Source: Dipetalonema caudispina (lineage: Eukaryota > Nematoda > Chromadorea > Rhabditida > Onchocercidae). Taken from it: a DNA stretch of 64,000 nt. Numbering within the stretch: the stretch's first letter is position 1; every line of letters starts with the position of its first letter. Shown here in pieces: positions 50,001-61,904 of this stretch. Both the position numbers and the translations under genes were made by a program. The notes below the pieces were generated by a model. That model was not told the origin of the DNA, searched no databases, and saw only the letters and a program-made list of their open reading frames with translations. Location of the stretch: NCBI GenBank assembly GCA_013365325.1, contig JABVXV010000021.1, positions 124,001 through 188,000 of the forward strand, read 5' to 3'.

Positions 50001-53000
50001 GGAAAAATCCATCTTGCTGATTCTTATCATCATAAGATGTTCTCTCTTTTCGATGAAATGCGATCTATGGAACTAGATAATGTTGAATTTATAATTTTTA
50101 ATTTCAGCAAACTTCTCCACAAAACGTGAGTTAATATTAGTTTTTGTAGTTTTGGTGCTGCACCGTACGGCATGTTCTGTTTCTTTTATTTCTTCCGTCT
50201 GAAGGCGGGAAATTGTCCAAATTTAGTTCTCAACTTTGTAAAATAATCTTTTCAAGTAGAAATAGAAGAATGTTTGTTATTTTCTGTCTTGGCGAGCTGA
50301 AAGTGAAAGACACCATGAAGTTGTTGTTGTCGTTCATTTTTGGAAATCGAAAATCTGTTCTCAAAGCATTTTCTAGATTAGTTTAAAACTTCTGGATTCC
50401 CTGACCTCTCGAACTGACGTGCTGCCTGCAGTCCACCTCTCTTACTACGCTCTTTGAATTAAACACGTTTCCTGCACTTTTTACTGCTTATTGAAACTCT
50501 TCGAACTACCCTGCATAGACATTCGTTTTCAGTTTTTATTTTAAGGAATTTTCAAACTTCAAATACATATTTGTGAACTTTACGAAAACTAGTGGAATTT
50601 GAATTGTATACGAAATGGGCTTCATTTACTTGTATTTGTTACTTCTCTTTAAACAGTGCTTGCTAAAAATCAGCTCCGCTTTTGCTGGTGTAACATCTCT
50701 TTGTTTTTGATGGTGGAAGTTCGCCTATCTCATGAATTTCAAGCTTCTAGAACTGAAGGAATGGCAGCACTAACCTGAGCATATGTTTGTGGTTTCATCA
50801 TTAAAATAAGCACTATTTCAGCTTTTTAATTTCGTTTATGGTGGACGCTCGTGGTGGAGCAATGCGTGGTTGTCGGCATTCTGGTGTCAGAATCATTATA
50901 CCGCCAAGAAAAGCACCACAGCCTACACGTATCACATGCAGATATCTTCGGAAGGTAACTGTTTTTAACTTTTCTCCGAAATGCATTAGCTGGATATAAT
51001 TTTAGAGAGTTTTTTATCCCATGCTTTATTTATAGGATAAGTTAGCGCATCCACCACCGCTAAGTGAAGGTGAAGCGCTTGCTTCGCGTATACTTGAAAT
51101 GGCACCACATGGAGCAAAATTCTTGGGTCCTGTTATATTGGAAGTACCACATTTTGCATCACTTCGTGGGCGGGAGCGAGAGATTGTCATTTTGCGTTCC
51201 GATGATGGACAACATTGGAAAGAGCATCAACTAGAGGCAACAGAAGACGCTGTACAAGAAGTTTGTGCAACTGTTTTTTTTTTTACCAAAGTGTTCTAAA
51301 TCCTAACTATATTTCTTATAAATATGAGAGATTTGACCACCTTTTTCAGGTACTGAATGAATCATTTGATGCAGAAGAGTTGTCGCAGCTTGATGATTTG
51401 CATACATCACGAATTACGCGTATCCTCACCAATGATTTCCCAATGTATTTCGCGGTCGTTACTCGTGTGCGGCAGGAAGTGCACTGTGTTGGTCCAGAAG
51501 GCGGCGTAATACTCTCTTCAGTTGTTCCTCGTGTGCAGGTTATTCATAGGGATTCATTTCAGAAATTTTGTCTATTTAGAGCTTTTTTAACCCTCTACAT
51601 CAATGTTTATTTCATTTTATTTTTATCTGGTTTCATTTGCTATAAGTTCCTCTATTTCCACGGTAGATGTTTTATTGGATCATCTTCCAGGCTATATTTC
51701 CGGATGGTTCTTTGACCAAGATGATCAAAGTATCTGTGCAAGCCCAGCCAGTTCCACAAGAGATTGTTACTCGTCTACACGGGAACAGAGTTGCAGTATC
51801 CCCAATTGTAACTGTTGAACCGCGTCGTCGCAAATTTCATAAGCCCATAACGCTATGCATACCATTGCCACAAAGCTCAAATAAAGGAATGTTAACACAA
51901 TATAGGTATTGCTTTACTGCAATTGTTAAGTCACTTTATGCACCAAGAAATAAAACTGTATTGCTGTGTCGAACTTTTACATTATATTTCAACATTTAAA
52001 AGCATTTTATAAATTCTAGCGGTCAACCAGGACAGGAACCACCGACGCTTCGTTTACTCTGTAGTATAACCGGAGGATCTGCTCCTGCTCAGTGGGAAGA
52101 TATTACTGGAACTACACAGTTAACGTTTACTGGTTAGCCTGTTGAACAGCCCTTTGTCTTTTCAGTCCTTCTTTTTGTTGAAATTAAAGAATTATTTCCT
52201 AATGAGATGAAAATAGATGATTAATTCCATTAATTTAGTTTAACTTTCTGATACTGTCGCATTCATTTTTTTGTTGATCTAGGCGAGGACATTTCATTCA
52301 CAACTACGGTTTCTGCTCGATTTTGGTTGATGGATTGTCAGACTCCGCGAGATGCAGCACGAATGGCACAAGAAGTTTACAACGAAGCAATTGCAGTTCC
52401 TTACATGGCTAAATTTCTTATTTTTGCCCGACGAACTTTTCCTACCGAGGGACAGTTGAGGTTCGTTTTCATTTGTTCATGAATATTTTATAATTGACTT
52501 TCTGTTATTTGTTTTTTCAAGGCTTTATTGATGAACAAAAATAATATTGCATATGAGGATTTTAGATTGTTTTGTATGACTGATGATCGGGAGGATAAAA
52601 CCCTGGAAAAACAGGAGCATTTTATTGAAATTGCTAAATCGAAAGATGTCGAAGTTTTGAGTGGGCGGCATCAGTTTTTGGAATTCTCTGGAAATATTCT
52701 TCCAATAACCAAAAGCGGCGATCAGCTTTCACTTTATTTTCTACCATTCCAAGAAAATCGTCTTGCTTTCATGATAAAGGTATCACCAGATTTTATATAT
52801 ATATATATATATATGTATATGTTTACTTATGTATTTCAATATTTTTATTTGATGATATGGTTTTTGATTTCTTTAATTCTGATATTTTCAACTGTTTAAA
52901 TTTAAGACACGCGCTCACACGGATAACGAAGCTGCTGCTGATGGCCGGATAGCATTTATGAAAGAGCCAAAAATGAGGGCCGAAAATTTGCCTCCTCAGA

Positions 53001-54467
53001 CACCGTTGTGCACTCTTGCAATCACTCTTCCGGAGTACACCGGACCGGTAATACTAGAACAGCATTTAGAATATGTACAAGGATGTAAATTTATAGATGA
53101 AAACGATTGTTAATGCAATGAAAAAGTTGTAGAGATTGTTTTGGTGAAGAAGTTAACTACAGATTTTAACATGTTTACGTATTTACGATAAGTCAAAAGT
53201 AATCCTTCCTCTTGAAATCAATTCTTTAGGAGACGAAAGTTCCCAAAAAACCCTTCTATTCCGAAGTTCCTTTAACGGAGAAATACACTGGAGCTTTCCA
53301 TGAAAGTGCTGAACCCGATGACTTGTCATTGCCGCATGTTGCACGATTAATTGGTGCTGATTGGCATCGATTAGCTCGAGCGCTTGAGGTACCTGATATT
53401 GATATACGACAAGTTCGGCATCAGCTAGTTGGCCTTGAAGCAATTACTATTCTACGCATTTGGATATTTTTGAAGAAAGAACAAGCTACGCGTAAGTTTT
53501 GCTCCAGCGATATGAAGTGTTAGAAGAACGGACCTGTTAATGGTTAAAAGTTGTATTCAGAATAATGGAATTGTATTTCGTGGTAGTTTCTGAAATACTC
53601 GCTTAAAATTTCAGCTGCTGCTTTGCGATCAGCACTACAGCGGATAGGGCGTGATGATGTTGTACGAGAAATGCATCGAGCGGAAAAGCAAGATGATTTA
53701 GAAGGAACACCTGTATCGCATATTTCTGGACCTTCAATAACTATATCAACCACTTCACTAGAGGCAGCAAATGACAGACGTCGTTATCCCGATGTACAAT
53801 GTTTTTCTTGAATTATAGTTTCTTTGGAATTGATTTCTCTGGTTAATAACGTACAAGTTAAAAAATATCTGAAATCTTTGAAGATGACAGCGACACAACA
53901 GCTAATGGCGCAGGAACCATTCTTTCAACAGGCGGGATATTATGGGGCAGATGAAGATACAGGAGAACCGAAAGAGCAGCCATTCCGCGGTAGTTCACTT
54001 CTTTTAATGGATGATGAGAAATGTAGACTCTTGAAATATAACTGGTTTCATTCGTGATGTGCAGCGGTAGAGATATTAAAGGAAGTTTTTTTTTTTGCAG
54101 AAGAGGAAGAGGAGGTTGCAGTTTCAGAAATTCGAACAGTTGTGCGCACTGAGCGACATGTGCATGATTCGGAAAATGGTGAGCGAAATTTTGATACTGG
54201 TGGGTTCGAGCCTGTTTTGGTGGTATAAAGCTTCATGAAGTTTGTAGTTGAAAGTAGACAAATGTTATTGCAGGTCCTATTGTGGAAGAACGCACAATAA
54301 CAACTACATATGAAGATGATGTTGCCGTAAATGAAGAAATTGTTGACAGGATAGTGCCACTCAACGAAGAAGAGCAAGAAAAGTGGGATCGAATGGTTCG
54401 AGAAGTGGAGATGAATTTGGAGCAGCAAGTAAAAGCTTCTTCAGTCAACTCTAATTCCTCACCGTGA
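41070..54467 (+). CDS. unc-44: UNC-44 ankyrin, constitutive part: ankyrin repeats, ZU5, UPA and death domain (34 exons, short isoform ends at 54467)
   Basis: Ankyrins tether membrane proteins to spectrin; UNC-44 organises axons in nematodes. Exons: 41070-41168, 41266-41466, 41582-41779, 42486-42641, 42954-43093, 43356-43542, 43639-43884, 43962-44084, 44471-44578, 44792-44941, 45020-45190, 45511-45678, 45856-45960, 46105-46258, 46329-46489, 46686-46866, 49033-49142, 49271-49321, 49510-49578, 49837-49928, 50108-50125, 50822-50954, 51036-51260, 51350-51538, 51691-51905, 52020-52132, 52283-52460, 52566-52779, 52907-53047, 53230-53491, 53615-53793, 53884-53989, 54101-54178, 54274-54467. All phases agree (1704 aa). 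About 24 ankyrin repeats fill exons 2-16 ([20 protein letters not shown] to [12 protein letters not shown]). ZU5 starts at [19 protein letters not shown] follows ([27 protein letters not shown]), then the death domain ([42 protein letters not shown]). Exon 21 is an 18-base microexon. A trans-splice acceptor lies 30 bases before the ATG. The TGA at 54465 ends one isoform; CAA/GTAAAA at 54428 allows continuation. Confidence 0.96.
42808..42876 (+). pseudogene. Decayed duplicate of the 3' half of unc-44 exon 4, inside intron 4
   Basis: The intron between ankyrin exons 4 and 5 holds a stretch that reads [21 protein letters not shown] then TAG. Exon 4 at 42574-42641 reads [23 protein letters not shown]. 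The nucleotide match is colinear across about 65 bases with scattered substitutions. The copy lacks the exon's 5' half and donor, and ends in a stop, so it is a relic of exon duplication, not a usable exon. Confidence 0.85.
47654..47809 (+). CDS. unc-44: Candidate alternative unc-44 cassette exon (52 codons, phase 1 to 1)
   Basis: Intron 16 of unc-44 (46867-49032) contains an open stretch bounded by a GATTCAG acceptor (ending 47653) and a C/GTATGA donor. Its entry and exit phases are both 1, matching the flanking exons, so it can be included or skipped without a frame change. It encodes a hydrophilic segment (for example [20 protein letters not shown], then [11 protein letters not shown]) between the ankyrin repeats and ZU5, where vertebrate ankyrins also carry a linker. 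Base composition is more GC-rich than the surrounding intron. A (TTG)n tract precedes it. No homologous exon is recalled from C. elegans, so this is a prediction. Confidence 0.5.
49613..49671. repeat. 30-bp tandem duplication in an unc-44 intron
   Basis: A unit starting AATTATTTGGCTGTGCTCTA is present twice with a period of 30 bases; the copies differ only at the very end. It lies just downstream of exon 19 (ends 49578), within the following intron, and leaves the splice sites intact. Confidence 0.85.
52794..52814. repeat. (TA)n microsatellite in an unc-44 intron
   Basis: About ten uninterrupted TA units lie 15 bases after the donor of the exon ending at 52779. This is a likely length polymorphism and has no evident function. 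Confidence 0.8.
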
Positions 54468-54726
54468 TTTTGCCATATAGTAGATAGAACCTTGTGGTGC
54501 TTGGCTTTTTTAAATCAGTCTTGATTTAAGATAATTTTTTCCACTATACGGCATATTGTTTTATAGGATTTGTAACAACAGTGTTAGAACATTTTTTGAC
54601 TCGGATTTATCTACTGATTTTAAAAATCACGAAGATATTGTTCTACTGTCAGTGATATTCTATAAACAGTTATGGATCATTTCATCATATGAAATGTTTG
54701 CTCAAGTACAAAATCATTATTTAAAG

Positions 54727-54940
54727 GAAGCACCAAAAGAAGGAATGCTTGACCACCAAGTAATACATAAGGAGAAAAAAGACGATGATGTCGCCTTGAA
54801 GATGACAAGGATGGAGAATAGTCACATAATGCAGGTTTTACCCGATGAAGCTAAAACATTCGTTAATGAAACAGGGTTAAATAGCGGGGATGCAAGTGTT
54901 GTTATGACTTCGGTGGGGAAGGAGGACGATCACATTACAG
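54727..54940 (+). CDS. unc-44: Alternative unc-44 exon 35 (acidic linker)
   Basis: When exon 34 is spliced at its internal donor (54428, phase 0), it joins in frame to this exon, which starts after ATTTAAAG at 54726 and ends ACAG/GTTTG at 54940 in phase 1. It encodes a charged segment (EAPKEGMLDHQVIHKEKKDD and onward) without a known domain. This route bypasses the TGA at 54467 and leads to the phase-1 exons downstream, so it is probably part of the longer isoforms. Its reality rests on phase agreement and open frame. Confidence 0.6.
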
Positions 54941-55936
54941 GTTTGTAATTTTTTTTTATAATTTCAACTTGCTTTCAAATCGAAAAATGGTCCTTTGACT
55001 TGGAACATTATATTTAAAAAAACGGGATGTAGAATAAGCTGTAACTTACGGTGCCTAGCTATATAATTTTAGATCATTTCACAGTGATTTACTTTGACAG
55101 TTTCATTGATGTGATTATGATTTGATTAGGAAGGCCGAGATTAGTAGTTATTTTGGTGTCATTCACATTTGAGGTAGTTTTATTGTCAGCAGTACGCGAA
55201 AATTGTATTGTAGATGAGTTATCTCGGTCTGTCCACATATTTGTACTTCTCCCTCCATCATGACTGTTCTAATGCGGTATAGGAATCAATCTTTTAATCG
55301 GTTTGCTGTCCCATATAGAGAAATTGAACCGTCTAGTGGGTTTCACTTTTTGATTGATAACACAGACACTTGTCTACTTTGAAAAATGACTCTAGTAAGG
55401 TACACTGATTGGAGGTTTGCTGTGATGTGTTAAGATGGGTAATAGGTGTCAAGCACAATTAAACGTGTATGCTTGAAAGGTCTCCTTGCGCATTTTTCTG
55501 CGCTGCTAATTACTGCTAGAACGTAAAAAAAAATTATTCAGTAAAAAGGGAAGTTTTTATCCTGGAGCAATCAAATAAACTAGTATTTTGATATCCTTTG
55601 TCACGGAGCTTGCAGGAAACGCATAAATCCTTGACGGGCTTTTAGATATCCTTTATTCTAATATATTTGATATGAGTCTGCACTTCTGCCTGCTGCACAC
55701 ACCGCTTTCGTATGTGTTGGAGAGGAGGGTGCGGAGGTTGATAGGAAATGGAGGGGAGTACTGATAGTTATCTGTACAGCTCTTTCTTCCATTGCTTGCT
55801 CTATTGCTAACTAAACATTTCCTGTGATACTATCGGAGTTAATCTGTTAACGCTGTTGTTAATGGCAGCGTTGCTCTTCGTGCTTTAAACAATCCTGTTG
55901 TGATAGCTGCTTATGTATCTGTTCTGTAGTAATAAG

Positions 55937-56188
55937 AGGATGAGGGACGAAGAGTTCTGGAAGATCAAATTGAGTCAGCTGTTTTGCATATCATTTCTCT
56001 ATCATTTGAGATAATCACTTGCGAGATTGTGATCAATGAGGCATTGGAAGAGAGAGTTGTTTTGAATTCGTTCGGAAACAGGGATGGAGAACAAAGTGTG
56101 CAGCAGAACACAAACATCAGTGCAGCAGCAGTAGCAGTAGCACATGATGCCGTTGATTTTTCAGACGTGATGGAGGAAAGGCGAACTG
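55937..56188 (+). CDS. unc-44: Possible alternative unc-44 exon (84 codons, phase 1 to 1)
   Basis: An open stretch starts after a weak AATAAG acceptor and ends at ACTG/GTGAAG, both in phase 1, matching the neighbouring unc-44 exons. It encodes an acidic, partly hydrophobic segment (EGRRVLEDQIESAVLHIISL and onward) and an alanine run encoded by GCA repeats. If the donor is ignored, the frame continues to TAA at 56221. The acceptor is poor, so it may instead be chance open sequence. Confidence 0.35.
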
Positions 56189-56512
56189 GTGAAGAGGCCA
56201 AAGGACAGAGCGTTCATGAATAATTTGGATCCACAAATTGATTTAAATCGCAATCTCGCACATGCCTATGTTGCTAGTATTTAATGAAATTTTGCAAAGA
56301 ATCATATTTTGAGTGCTCTTTGGGCTTCCCATATTGTTAAAGCATTTTCCATCATCCATTCACTTTTTGTTGCTGCTGTAGTCTGTAACTGCTACTCTTG
56401 ATAAATTTGCTCCAGTATCTGACAGGGACACATCAAGCACAACAGCTGACTCTTGTCTACTCTTCTCCTCCCCTTAACCTCTGTTTTATCCCTACCCTTT
56501 TAGTGCTGAACA

Positions 56513-57409
56513 ATGTCCGCTTCAGAGGTTGCCACACATAGCCTAATCCTCGCCGGGATAACTGATTCCGGTACTGTTATTGTTAACGGTATCATGCTGG
56601 ATTATTATCGCTTAAGCACTAGCTCGTCTTTTCATCGTATAGAATCTGTTACAAAATTCACTGCTGAAGAAGAGATATCACCCGAACATGAACAAACCAC
56701 CGACGAATCAGGTGGTACTGCTGGAGCTTCAGCAGTGACCCCTGAAATTCACGGTGAAAGTATGAATGAAGAAACTATTTCTGCAGTACAGCACTGGGAG
56801 AGCCACACAATGACTACAGGAGTTGACCCACAGATCCAGGCTGAGCCAGAACCGAAGCATGAACAAGATACTGATATGATGAAGCCAGTTGCTTCTAGCG
56901 ATCTGTTTGAGCGCAGACGAACTGCATCGCTTGCTGCTGCACTCCTTTCCGGAGATCGCGAACCCGGATATAAAGCATATGTGCAATTTGTGAGCCCTAG
57001 TGGTGTAACACAAGTGATCGAAACCTGTGAAAATGAGGAGGTCGATGGGATGGAGCAATCTGTTGAGTCAGTTATTGGCCGTTTGCTCTTCACTTTGAGT
57101 TCGCTGAAAATGAGCAATCCTGATCGGCACACAGCTGCAGTTCGTCGCTTGCAGGATCTTGAGGAGGAATTACGCGCTGCTGGGGCTGTTTGCCCTCCAG
57201 ATACGACTGCTTCAAATGCTGTCTCCAAGATGCTTGCTTCAGCATCACCCACTTCTGATATTCAGATTCGTGTTAATTCTTCTCAGCATATCACTACCAC
57301 GAAATCTGTTTTTGAAACGGAGACTCCTGGCATGGAAGGTCTCGATGCAGCAACAGTGCAGCACTTGCAGCAACAGCTTATATCAAATATGAGTCAGATT
57401 TGCTCTTAG
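56513..57409 (+). CDS. unc-44: Long alternative unc-44 3' exon with its own stop, possibly with an internal start
   Basis: This is a 298-codon open frame with coding-like composition, rich in Glu, Ser and Thr, with no domain I can name. Recognisable stretches include SLAAALLSGDREPGYKAYV, a leucine/arginine-rich helix-like part (RHTAAVRRLQDLEEELRAAG) and a Gln-rich end (VQHLQQQLISNM), then TAG. Two readings are possible. As an unc-44 terminal exon it would start at 56643 after TCGTATAG in phase 1. Alternatively, a strong CCCTTTTAG acceptor at 56501 followed by TGCTGAACA and ATG could receive a spliced leader, starting a separate short product; a TGA just before the ATG rules out reading through from upstream. 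The gene's strand, phase and position favour membership in the unc-44 locus. Confidence 0.65.
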   Translation: MSASEVATHSLILAGITDSGTVIVNGIMLDYYRLSTSSSFHRIESVTKFTAEEEISPEHEQTTDESGGTAGASAVTPEIHGESMNEETISAVQHWESHTMTTGVDPQIQAEPEPKHEQDTDMMKPVASSDLFERRRTASLAAALLSGDREPGYKAYVQFVSPSGVTQVIETCENEEVDGMEQSVESVIGRLLFTLSSLKMSNPDRHTAAVRRLQDLEEELRAAGAVCPPDTTASNAVSKMLASASPTSDIQIRVNSSQHITTTKSVFETETPGMEGLDAATVQHLQQQLISNMSQICS

Positions 57410-57518
57410 TGTGACATGTTCACTCAGTTAATACTTCCCTCATGTTTACTTCACCTAGCTAATGCTTCATTCTCTAACTCATATCTTCCTTATCCACTTA
57501 TCACTGGTAGCATTTCAG

Positions 57519-59382
57519 GTGTACCAGAAACTCCTTTATCTTCCACAGAACCGAATGCCCCAACAGGTAAGACTTTTTTCATTGCTTTATTCCTGATAAG
57601 GCCATACGTTGTTGACGATATACTCTCCCTTTAGTTTGGTGTTTTGTGTAGGGTTTATCATACACTTGTTTTATTCTTTTCTTTTAGTACGGAAGTTTTC
57701 TGCTTTATTTCAGCCAAAATTAATTGATTGAAAAAAAGCTATAATGCTGTATATGAATTCAGAAGAGATATTATTTCTCATGAATTCTTTTTTGCATCAG
57801 AAATTATCATTTGGAATAAATTTCCTAAGCCGGGAAAAGAAAGTGCTAATAAGAACTGTGAAAGGAATATCTTCAACATAGTCTCTTGGATGAAGTTAAA
57901 TTGATATCCGAGATTGTTGAGTAATAAATCTTCAATTTTAAGTAACCGATCAAAAGCATGAAACCGTGGCGGAAGGCTTCACGAGTGAAGACGGCTCTGT
58001 GGTTGTATCAAAGAAGATGACACGCGTTGTAACTACGACACGGGCAACACTACCAGGTTCATTCAAGGCTTTTCAATGCATCAGTTCTCACATTTTCTTC
58101 CCAACTGAATGCGTAAATGTGCACTCGAAAATGCCGCTAGCTATTGCAACTCCCTTAACACAAGGAAATTTCATCAATTCGTTGTCTGACTAGAATCGTA
58201 AATGCTAATTGCGTACTGCTAGTGTATCTCTATGTTGACAAAATTTTATGCTTTAATTTCGATTTCTTTCATTCATAACTAGTTGCTACAGATTTTTGCT
58301 TCTCTCGTAAAGTTTGGCTCATCCGTGAAGAAGTGATGCATATCCTGCACGTTTGAATGTAAAGAAAGGGCAGTAATTGTTAGTACCATCTACCTAGCGT
58401 CTTCACCAAAACTTTGCTCAAAACTTAGGGATTTTGGTAAATTCGATGTTTCTGTTATTCCCATAGTTTTTAGTAGTATCGCTAGTTTATAAATATCTAA
58501 GGGCACAAATAGTTTGTCATTAATTACAGAAGTAGAGCTAGTTCTAATCAAATAACTTTTGGATTTAGCCGTTAGCAGACTTGTTTCTTTTAAATAGATG
58601 AAATTTTTTTGGTTTGGAATTTGTAGTAGCATAAATTATTGATAGTGAGAAATTTAGATATAAGCCAAAGTATAACCAAGCTGCTCGTTAACGGTGCAGT
58701 GTTATTGGTATTGCTGGTATTTATGAGTTTTCTATTGAATTGTTGAAAATGTGTTGCAGGAGAGAAGATGGAGTCGAATGTGGGTGAGTAAAAGATGAAA
58801 AAATTTATGTGGAACGTCTTGCAATCTGCCAGCTTTATAGTGATATAACTTTTACTACTGCTGCATGTACGCGGAGTGCACCCTTTTCGTTATGCAAAAT
58901 TGAGTGTTCATTCAAAGTGGACTTACTTTCGTTTGTTTGTTTTTGTGATGTTTATCGTTGTAGTCATTTTGCTTGGTTATGTTTATTTCCAGCGTTGTTT
59001 AGGCCGTAGCCTTCTGGCCGATCGATCTGACTTGCTTTTGTTTCATTTTTGAATTTCTATTATTATTACAGTGAATCGGTGAGATTCATCACAACAGCTG
59101 TTCATTTATCGCTTACATTTTCATTTTACTTAAGAATGCATTTACTTTGGGTACGTGTTGGTGTTACTGGTTAATTGGTTGGTGTTATGTCCTTTTCACT
59201 CGATGCTTCTTTCACACTTTTTTGGTCTTCATTCAGGAGATTTGATACGATTGAAAGTGAACGAGCAGGTGTACTCGGGCAGTGTGGATCCCGGTGACCA
59301 ACACATACATTTGGTACCAATTACCAAGCAGCAACAAAAGTTGGATTCAAGCGAGCAGCAACAGCAACAAGAACAGCAGTAG
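57519..59382 (+). CDS. unc-44: Alternative C-terminal exons of unc-44 (four exons, Gln-rich end)
   Basis: Four exons with phase-1 boundaries follow: 57519-57566, 57943-58056, 58760-58783 (24 bases) and 59237-59382. They encode VPETPLSSTEPNAPT, then VTDQKHETVAEGFTSEDGS with VVVSKKMTRVVTTTRATLPG, then EKMESNVG, then DLIRLKVNEQVYSGSVDPGD and a Gln-rich tail ending QQEQQ and TAG. The second exon resembles the conserved tail of nematode ankyrin isoforms (an EGF..DGSVVVSKKMTRVV-type segment). Together they close a medium-length isoform at 59382. Because each internal exon is a multiple of three with 1-1 phases, any subset can be skipped without a frameshift. Confidence 0.8.
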
Positions 59383-61904
59383 AACCATAGCCTTTGAACG
59401 AGCATTACTTGTACACATTGCAATTATTTTCCGTTTTCTTCTTGTTTGTTTGCTTGTCTTAGCACTACTTTTTATAGTCCGTTAATTGTTATCACGGTAA
59501 ATCGTATTGTTTGCACGACCCATTAGAAGTTATAGACCGGTGTTGTGAAACTCCACTGCTCAAATTTGGAGCTGGAACCCACGAGTATGAGGATTTTTCC
59601 TAGTAGGCAAACGGAAGGTAAGCAACAAAAAGTGGTGACAAAAAGAGACAAAGAAACAAATTGTAGGGGAGGAGTGTTGTTCCTAGTTCCGCATTCCTCA
59701 GGCCCATTTCGCATTTCCGGAGCGGTTTTTTGAAGCAAATTGCGTGAGTCGTGAATTCACCCTAGGATCTATATGGAAAATATTTCTTATCTACCTTCTT
59801 TGTAGTTATTATTATTCAAGCGCATGTTTATCATTTGGCAATTGCTGATGCGGCCAGCGCTTTTTTGTCATTTTTTGATTTTCGGGAACAGAAATTTTAC
59901 TGTGCTCTTCCTGTCATTTATTTTCCTTTTCATTCCAATCTTCACAAACATCACGTTGCTGTTGCTACTGCGCCTGCTCCTGTCACCACGTATTTTTGGT
60001 TGTTAGCTAAATTTCGTCTGGAGGTTGAAATGAAACATCTTATTATTGAACCGTATGGTATTAGAAAGTTGTGCTCTTTACTGTGTTAAGACAAGCTTTA
60101 TTTACTTGAGTAAAGATTAAGGAGTAGGAATTGGAGCACTTGGCCGTCAATACTTCGGCCACATCTGCTCCAGTGCATGACCCCTAGTCAGTCCGTATAT
60201 TACATTTAAAACCGGCAAATTGCTTTGGAAGTTGATGCGTTTATATGGGGGTTTACTTTTCAATACAGAAAAAGAATCTAAAATCTACATTCTCATTAAA
60301 ACTGTAGATCCGGATATTCCTGAAATGTAAATGCATCTCATCATTCCATCAAAAAGCATAAGTTTGAGTAGGAAGAGGAACTTTTCAATGGTTTTGGAAA
60401 CGAGGTTACTAAAAAAAAGTGTGGGAGTTGTGCAAAAAGCACCTGCTTTTTGGTGGCCGCATGTTATAAGGACTTTCAGAGTAGGGGTATAGTACTTAAA
60501 ATATAGGATCTCTTAGTTCTGATCACAATATGAGGTTGGAACTCTTCATTGGTTCGAGATAAACATTAGAAATAGGTTGAGTTACAAAAGGTCCGGTCAC
60601 TGTTACTTCCAAGTGAAGCTAACATCTAATGTCTAAATGATTGGGCTATAAATTATCAACACAGTGATAAATATTTGAAATAGACTTTGAATAGTTTCTT
60701 TTTTTCTCGATAAGTAAATGGTGCCTCAAAGTTTGTAGATATTTGAGTTTTAAATCAAGTCCTTTTTTTTGCAAATTGATGAAGAAGAAAGAGGAGAGAG
60801 GAACAGTGGGGAAAGGCACTGCAATTTTCATTATCAGTTAAGTAGTTTTTTATACTGCAGAGGGGAAGTTATCAATATTATATCATTAATCAGAACCTCC
60901 CAATTTTAAATTTCCTGTTGCATAGTCGAAGCCTCTAAAAAACATAAACTAAACCATTTAGTAAAGAGGAGGTTCTTTATCAGAACCACGTGTTGTAGTT
61001 TTCTTCCTTATTAAACTTATTATCCTTGCATTCCACTTCCCTGCACTTAATACCCTTCTTCACTTCCAAGCTGTATCAATGTCCCGCTCCTAGCGTTTCA
61101 TCTACCTGCTGGTTAAATTGCCCCGCTTTGTCTTGCTCTTTTCTTAACATGTCTGAGGAAGCTTTCGGGAATATGACTCACTGTACATTGATATTACCAG
61201 AACATTATTACTTCTACAACACAAGCCGCCCTATTGGGATTTCATAGTGACGACACTAATAGCACCACCAAAAAATACATGCGTTTTAAGTAATCTTTTA
61301 AAGCCGCTTTTTCGATTTGATAAATTTGAAACATTACAAATGGTATTTATACTTACAACAGGCGAACACAAAACATGGATTTAACTGTGTAATCACTGAC
61401 ACAAAACATGTAGATCTACCCATCAATGCTGTCGTATGCAACGCATTTGAATGAAGGGTGAGGACATTCATTCTGTTTGAGATTAGGACACTTTGAAAAG
61501 CTTTAAACGGACAGATTTGATGAAAATCTGTGCAAGGGTTCGGAATTATTTGCTCCTACTATATTTGGTGCAATATGTACATGCCTGAGAATATTATACT
61601 ACCCGTTTGAATCACGAAAAGTATAAATACGTTCGTGATGCAGTGTAGTGCTTTTTTTATTTTGCCCAAATTTATGCATCCAGTGTTGGGAGCTTCTAAT
61701 TAGCGATTTTCATTGTGTTCAGAACTTTATCGATATCATTTCAGGGTACATCTATCATGTTAGTTAGTTGAAGTACGTTGTTCACCGGATTTTTTATTCA
61801 CTATATTTGCTGTATTTTACAGATTTTTTATTTGAACTAAGTGATGCATTGTTTTTACTGCATAGTGAGAGAAGTAGCGCAATATTCAAGTATAAAATTT
61901 TCAG
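59383..61904 (+). other. Intron before the giant unc-44 exon (2.5 kb), also 3' UTR of the Gln-ending isoform
   Basis: No exon with matching phase and clear splice sites was found. The first few hundred bases should be 3' UTR for the isoform ending at 59382. Overlapping short open frames at 59824-60089 and 61026-61247 show no domain. The region ends at the TTTTCAG acceptor of the giant exon (ending 61904). Confidence 0.45.

Noticed and set aside
53794..53811. Early stop of ankyrin at 53811 after the death domain
   Set aside because: A GAT/GTACAA donor at 53793 gives phase 0 into the exon at 53884 and a longer conserved-looking tail; the stop is probably intronic, though a minor isoform is possible.
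54200..54213. GGTTCGAGCC motif resembling a tRNA B box
   Set aside because: No A box, acceptor stem or cloverleaf can be drawn around it; it lies in a short unc-44 intron.
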